Positions 59,363 through 64,000 of a DNA stretch of 64,000 bases are shown one piece after another. This stretch comes from Aquilaria yunnanensis (Eukaryota; Streptophyta; Magnoliopsida; Malvales; Thymelaeaceae). A program made the position numbers and the translations under genes. The stretch spans positions 32,152,001 to 32,216,000 of the forward strand of contig CM077597.1 in NCBI GenBank assembly GCA_039654915.1, given 5' to 3'. Within the stretch, counting starts at the first letter, position 1, and each line of letters begins with the position of its first letter. A model generated the notes under the pieces. The model had not been told where the DNA came from and made no database searches. It saw nothing but the letters and a program-made list of their open reading frames with translations.

Positions 59363-60151
59363 CAAAAGGGGAAAATTTGTCACTAAACTATAAGAGGTAG
59401 AGTAATTTTGCCACTAAATATTTTTTATAGGAAAATCTACCATTAGCATTTTCATTGTGGAAATTTTTCCATTAGCCATTAAACAAGAGAATATTCCATT
59501 TGTTCAAGGAACATTCTATGCCACAACTCTTAAACTAGTGCTTGAAAGTTTTCTCCTTAACCCTTAGCTACCTAAGGATTGCATAGCACCTAAATGAGTC
59601 AAAACCCAATATTTGATCACACACCTTCATTGCTGAGCCTTTTTTGTTTGCACCTTCCTCATTGTCTTAAGGAACGTCCACCACCATAGTCAATGATCTA
59701 TTTATTTTAGAACTGCCACACCTCTGGATCTAGTCTTCCCTACATCAATCAAACTATGTTTAATCAAGCTTTGTTCTGAGTAACATTTTTGGGAGCATTG
59801 ACAGGATCTTTGGAAGAGTGAAGGTAACACCGATGGCGGAAAAGGTTGAGGGTGGCAAAAGGTACAAGAGTTTGCTGGAGGAAAGAGGGTGGATAAAATG
59901 ATAGATTCAAAAACTTGGGGCAAGGCTGTTGTGTAATGGAAACTTGGAATTGAAACTTGTATTTTTCTTATTTTTTCCACATTTTCCATGTTAAGCAATT
60001 TTAATGGCCAATGGAAAATTTACTCCAAAAACAAAATATTGGTAGCCAATTTCAACCTTTTGCAAAGATTGATGATAAATTTTCCCTAAAAAAATTTAGT
60101 GGCAAAATTACTCTACCCCTTATAGTTTAGTTACAAATTTGCCCCTTTTAG
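59363..60151. mobile_element. Long-inverted-repeat non-autonomous element, about 790 bp
   Basis: The left arm AAAAGGGGAAAATTTGTCAC and right arm (reverse complement AAAAGGGGCAAATTTGTAAC) are inverted repeats extending over about 80 bp through GTAGAGTAATTTTGCCACTAAAT. Flanks CATCATATG and TATCATATA could be a diverged 9-bp duplication, favouring Mutator. The frame 59702-59998 on the minus strand inside it has no known domain. Confidence 0.7.
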
Positions 60152-62195
60152 CTACTATCATATATTAATTTGAAGTTAGTGTGAAATTGTAAATGTTACA
60201 ACATTTGAGTGATATATGTGTATTACCTTCTCAATGATACATAATAAGTATTTACTCTCTTTTTTGGCAACCGAAGGGAAAATACTTGGCACAAAAAATG
60301 ATTGGTAATCTTTGTTAAAATTAGAATTATTTAATTTAATCCCAAAAATATACCAACAAAAAAAGTAAAATTTCAAGCTAATATTAAATTTGGAGGTCCC
60401 CTGCATCCTGCTCAAATAATATTAAGTTAAATTATTAGATAAGCATATATATGATACATAAATGAAAAAATTGAAAATAATAAAGCTACTATCGCTGAAA
60501 GTTATAGCAATTGCACTACATCTGAAAATAACACTTGATTTCGCATCAATGATAACAGAATTTGATTCTCCATAGTAGTAACCTGAGAAAGATGTTGATT
60601 TTCACTTTAAGATAATAAACTGATCAACTTGGGTCACTTCAATAAAGTCTTCATGATTTAATGTGACAAAAGTATTATAAATAAAATTTATAATTAAAAA
60701 CTATACTATTTATAGTTTGGTATAAGATTGAAAAGAAACAAACATAATAGTTTTGTAAGAAAGAGAGAACTTCAGTTATGTCCATATAAACATAAATTTT
60801 CTATTGTTCCAAAGAGAAATATCCACATAAATTTTTTCTCTGTGAGTTGAGCATAAATTGTAGCTACCTAATGAAAAAAATACTTACAATCGTGAAGTTT
60901 GTGTAAAAAATAACAAGATAAATTACCAAATATAAAAATAGTTCAATTAGTGCAAGGAATGGTAAAGTCTAATAGACTTACCATCAAACTTGTGAACATA
61001 TGTTAAAGTGAAAACTAAAATAGTTTTGGTTGAATTATCATTAAAAAATCATCTGAAAGGGCATTGGCATAAGTATTCCACAAAGTTATTTTTGAAACTT
61101 GCAAGTGAAAGTCAATAACTTGTTATTAGGAAATATATTATATATCATAATATATCACATTAGAATGAAAATTGTATATGTTTATAGTTTACACCTTATG
61201 TTGTTGTAAGAGATAACCAATAACAATGATAGATGTAGAAATTTTCATCAGTGAGGTCACCATATATTATTGAAGTCTCAATGTATAATTGATCTTCATA
61301 ATAAACATGAAATTTTCAAATGACTCATAGGTTCCTTCAAATAACATTTTTATTTAATTTCAGTCTTAACCAAATTTCATTTCTTTGTAAAAACAATCAT
61401 CTATTTTTTATTACATTTATATTTTGTTTGATAGTTTTGTTTAACTAATGGGGTCCCTTTATAAATTTTAATGAGGCCCCTTAAAAATACTTAATATTTA
61501 GATTAAAAAAAAGCTAAAAAATGCAGTGGCATCCAATGATCCAACTATTTTATACATGAATCCGTCTTTAAGCAATGAAAAGTTTTCAATTGTATTTTTA
61601 GTGAAGCTGCATTAGGGTTTGACATTTTGTAGAAGATGTAGCCTAATGAATGAAGTTATTGTAGTTTCCTTTGATTATAAATATTGACTTTTTTTATATT
61701 TTCTCTAATTAAGTTTGCAAAGCAACTAATTGCAAAGTCTCGTAAACAATGCAATTATCATTAATTAAGGGCCAATGAGCACTAGAGCCATTCTTTTTCA
61801 TTCTATTGTTGTGCAACGTAAAGACGACAACTAATTATTAGGGCTAACAGAAAAGAGGCAAAGTAATGAATTTCATTATGTGTATTTTTAGTCTTTTATA
61901 TAGAAATTTCACGTGTCAATCAATTAAAGTATCAATTAACTTAGCAATTACTAAATCAACGTTAGCTGGTTTATATAGTATATATTATGGATTTTCTTTT
62001 TTCTTTAGAAAAAAAAGAATAACTTATTAAAAAATACAAGTATTGTAGCATATATAAAACATGTAATGCTTTCAAAAACTAAAATATTCCTATAAAAAAA
62101 ATAAAAAAATGGCAGCATAAAAATTGCCTAGAGTAATGAACTATAGTTTTTCTCAATTTCTTTACATATACACATTGACTAGATATTTTTTTCAG
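60152..62195. other. Native FPS intron 6 sequence, distal part
   Basis: AT-rich, no gene or clear element recognised. It ends in a polypyrimidine stretch and CAG at the acceptor of exon 7. Confidence 0.4.
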
Positions 62196-62247
62196 GTATC
62201 AGCGGATTGCTCAGTACAAAACTGCTTATTTCTCATTTTATCTTCCA
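62196..62247 (+). CDS. FPS: FPS exon 7
   Basis: Completes the split Lys codon and encodes YQRIAQYKTAYFSFYLP. The YKT Lys and Thr are conserved substrate-binding residues. Confidence 0.95.
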
Positions 62248-62398
62248 GTAAGTGTTACCATAAGCAAATTCATTAAAATTTCCCAAATAATAATTTTATA
62301 TAAAATAATACATTAAAATTATTCTAAAAAATGAACTCCCCTAATTTTTTTGGTTGAACTTATTGTTTTCTGCTTATTTTGTCTTGTTTTATACTTAG

Positions 62399-62494
62399 GT
62401 TGCATGTGCATTGCTAATGTCGGGTGAGAATCTGGACAATCACATTGATGCAAAGAATATTCTTCTTGATATGGGCATCTATTTTCAAGTACAG
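62399..62494 (+). CDS. FPS: FPS exon 8
   Basis: Encodes [20 protein letters not shown] and [12 protein letters not shown]. The FQVQ precedes the second Asp-rich motif. Confidence 0.95.
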
Positions 62495-62593
62495 GTAAAA
62501 ATTTTCACTTTTTTCCCTTTATATAATTGAAATATTGATTTTGTTAACAAAGTACATTTAGTTAAAAAGACTTTTTGTTACTATTTTCATTAG

Positions 62594-62638
62594 GATGACT
62601 ATTTGGATTTCTTTGGTGATCCTAAAACCATTGGAAAG
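62594..62638 (+). CDS. FPS: FPS exon 9 with second Asp-rich motif
   Basis: Encodes DDYLDFFGDPKTIGK. DDYLD binds the magnesium ions that position isopentenyl diphosphate. Confidence 0.95.
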
Positions 62639-62675
62639 GTGAGGTCCATGATCTTTAATTCACAATAGTTTACAT

Positions 62676-62982
62676 CCAATTTGTTTTAATTTAAGTCAAC
62701 TTAATATAAAATTTTATTTTTACATCTTTTTTATATGAAATAAATACTATTTGAAAGTTCATATTATACAGGTGTAATAATCTATTTAAAAAAAATTATA
62801 ATAGTAGTATATTTTTAAGAATTTTTATTTTTTAATACCTAAAAAATCATAAAAATTCACTTTCAATAAATTAATACGCATACATAATGTTGACTTTTGA
62901 ATAAAATTACTTTTGAGCAAAAAAGAAGTAAAATAAAATTAAGTCATTTTAGATTAAATTGACTTAAAATTAAAACAAATTT
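62676..62982. mobile_element. Foldback MITE in FPS intron 9, about 307 bp
   Basis: Inverted arms AATTTGTTTTAATTTAAGTCAA and reverse complement AATTTGTTTTAATTTTAAGTCAA. The internal words CATAATGTTGACTTTTGA and TCATAAAAATTCACTTTCAA also occur in the intron 6 MITE, so they belong to one family. Confidence 0.75.
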
Positions 62983-63032
62983 AAAAGGGAAATAGCCTCT
63001 AATATTTTTATTTTGACAATTTATGCTACCAG

Positions 63033-63122
63033 ATAGGAACTGATATCGAAGATCGTAAGTGTTCTTGGCTAGTGGTAAAAGCGTTAGAGCTTTGCAACGA
63101 GCAACAGAAGAAAGTGCTTTGT
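63033..63122 (+). CDS. FPS: FPS exon 10
   Basis: Encodes [20 protein letters not shown] and [10 protein letters not shown]. The usual Phe after IED is Arg. The donor is TGT|GTAAGA. Confidence 0.93.
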
Positions 63123-63210
63123 GTAAGAAAGTGGTTCTCCTTGCATATGATAACTACCCATATGCTACTTCAGGAACGAGGACTTCACCTTTAACTCTAT
63201 ACTTTTGCAG

Positions 63211-63282
63211 GATAACTATGGGAAACGTAACCCTAAAAAAATAGCAAAAGTAAAGGATCTATACGAGCAACTTGATCTCAAG
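63211..63282 (+). CDS. FPS: FPS exon 11
   Basis: Encodes DNYGKRNPKKIAKVKDLYEQ and LDLK. Borders are TTTTGCAG|GAT and AAG|GTTAGT. Confidence 0.95.
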
Positions 63283-63810
63283 GTTAGTGTTCATTAGACA
63301 ACATGTGATCAGTGGAAGAACTTAGTAAACATTTTTGGGGGCCCAAAAATTAATATATAGTATGTTGTTATTTTAGGGAAAAAAAACTAGACATAATCTA
63401 AAAAACTTTTTTTAGTTATTTGAAGGGAAAAAATGGCACATTTTTTAAATAGGATAGGCAAAGTGTAACTCTGTCAAAATGTTTTTAACACTTATGTGAT
63501 TTTAGCCATAGATTACTAATTATTATATATTATTGTCTTGCTTTGGTTTCTTTAAACGTTATATAAGTTACAATATAATCCTTAACTTAAAATTTTTATG
63601 TAGACAGGTCACACATTTATGTCCTTCTCTTTTATCCTATATGTACCACAAATAATTTAGGGTTTACATGACTTTTATTTAATTTTGGAAGGCGAGGACC
63701 CCTCTTTGCCCTTTAAAAAATCCATTGCTATACGTGATCTTGTACCAACATTGTATCTACTAGGTTGCCATTTCATTATACTAGAATGTTTGTTTTTGGT
63801 CAAATGATAG

Positions 63811-63939
63811 GGCACATTTACGGAGTACGAGAATAAGAGCTATGAGAGACTAGTGACCTCAATTGAAGCTCATCCAAAAAAACCAATTCAAGCAATGTTG
63901 AAATCCTTTTTGGGAAAAATCTACAAGAGGCAGAAATAA
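63811..63939 (+). CDS. FPS: FPS exon 12 and stop codon
   Basis: Encodes [20 protein letters not shown] and the tail ending [11 protein letters not shown], then TAA at 63937-63939. The conserved C-terminal Lys-Arg-Gln-Lys closes over the active site in this family. The rest of the window (63940-64000) is the start of the 3' untranslated region. Confidence 0.95.
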   Translation, partial: GTFTEYENKSYERLVTSIEAHPKKPIQAMLKSFLGKIYKRQK

Positions 63940-64000
63940 AGGAATGGATTGGTGTCCAAGTGTTTCTATGTCATATTCTTCATGTTTATTTGTCAAAAAC

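Larger units (their letters stand above)
21718..62195 (+). other. FPS intron 6, 40,478 bp, mostly nested transposons
   Basis: Donor GTAAGTG and acceptor TTTTTTTCAG are both good, and the codon split (AA|G) is restored exactly across it. Removing the copia insertion (22315-57697) and one GATAA leaves about 5.1 kb, which itself holds at least two MITE-like elements. The native parts are 21718-22309 and 57703-62195. Confidence 0.9.
19389..63939 (+). pseudogene. FPS: Farnesyl diphosphate synthase (FPS) paralogue, 12 exons, in-frame stop in exon 1
   Basis: FPS joins dimethylallyl or geranyl diphosphate with isopentenyl diphosphate to make the C15 precursor of sterols and sesquiterpenes. Exons: 19389-19637, 19799-19823, 20318-20433, 20606-20692, 20791-20907, 21629-21717, 62196-62247, 62399-62494, 62594-62638, 63033-63122, 63211-63282, 63811-63939. 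All introns are GT-AG and phases match. Visible family marks are [46 protein letters not shown] and the C-terminal KIYKRQK. Odd points are a TAA at codon 73, a 46-residue N-terminal extension with Ala where the usual start Met lies, Cys-Ser before the first Asp motif, RRGRACW for the usual RRGQPCW, and a 40.5-kb intron 6. Without the stop the frame would be 387 residues against about 342 usual. It may be a young pseudogene, or be translated from the ATG that opens exon 2 (about 305 residues). Confidence 0.9.

Overview
This window is nuclear DNA of a flowering plant, probably a eudicot with an AT-rich, retrotransposon-heavy genome. The evidence is a spliced plant-type farnesyl diphosphate synthase (FPS) gene together with plant Ty1/copia, Ty3/gypsy, hAT, CACTA, Mutator-like, Tourist-like and Stowaway-like elements. 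I cannot name the species. There is no bacterial-style operon, tRNA, rRNA or CRISPR array.

Layout. Bases 1-2990 hold part of a gypsy element that looks like the Tat lineage: a minus-strand, three-exon, coiled-coil gene with its own TATA box, followed by LTR-like sequence. Bases 3000-11950 hold three decayed hAT transposase copies in the same orientation. The middle copy is split by a 2.7-kb solo LTR with a perfect CAGAT target duplication. Bases 12215-17988 are a long-inverted-repeat element into which a 4.45-kb non-autonomous CACTA element (12329-16781) has jumped. The CACTA element itself carries a 325-bp Mutator-type MITE and a Stowaway-like element. Two Tourist-like MITEs with TTA duplications (18236-18647 and 19006-19300) lie just upstream of the FPS locus.

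The FPS locus runs from 19389 to 63939 on the plus strand. All twelve exons can be placed with GT-AG borders and one continuous frame except for a single in-frame TAA (19605-19607) in exon 1. Both aspartate-rich motifs (DDIMD and DDYLD) are intact. The two aromatic residues that normally sit at positions -5 and -4 before the first motif, and limit product length, are Cys and Ser here. Intron 6 is 40,478 bp long and consists mostly of a nested set of transposons. A minus-strand copia element (22315-57697, duplication GATAA) contains a 1.2-kb Mutator-like element in its 3' LTR. It also contains a minus-strand gypsy element A (24104-41126), itself split by a large-LTR element B (28407-38872), which holds a copia-like solo LTR (34479-35895, duplication TCAAT). 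Finally, the copia reverse transcriptase gene is split by a very young plus-strand element C (41983-54405, duplication TTACC). C has two 4,666-bp LTRs of exactly equal length in which I found only two differences. Its LTR carries a 124-bp-spaced repeat, a GGCC/GGGCC palindromic array and duplicated UUCG-tetraloop hairpins.

The locus therefore reads as an FPS paralogue, either recently inactivated or using an alternative start, whose largest intron has become a layered record of transposon insertions. The order of insertion can be read from the nesting: copia first, then A, B and the solo LTR on one branch and C, the youngest, on another.
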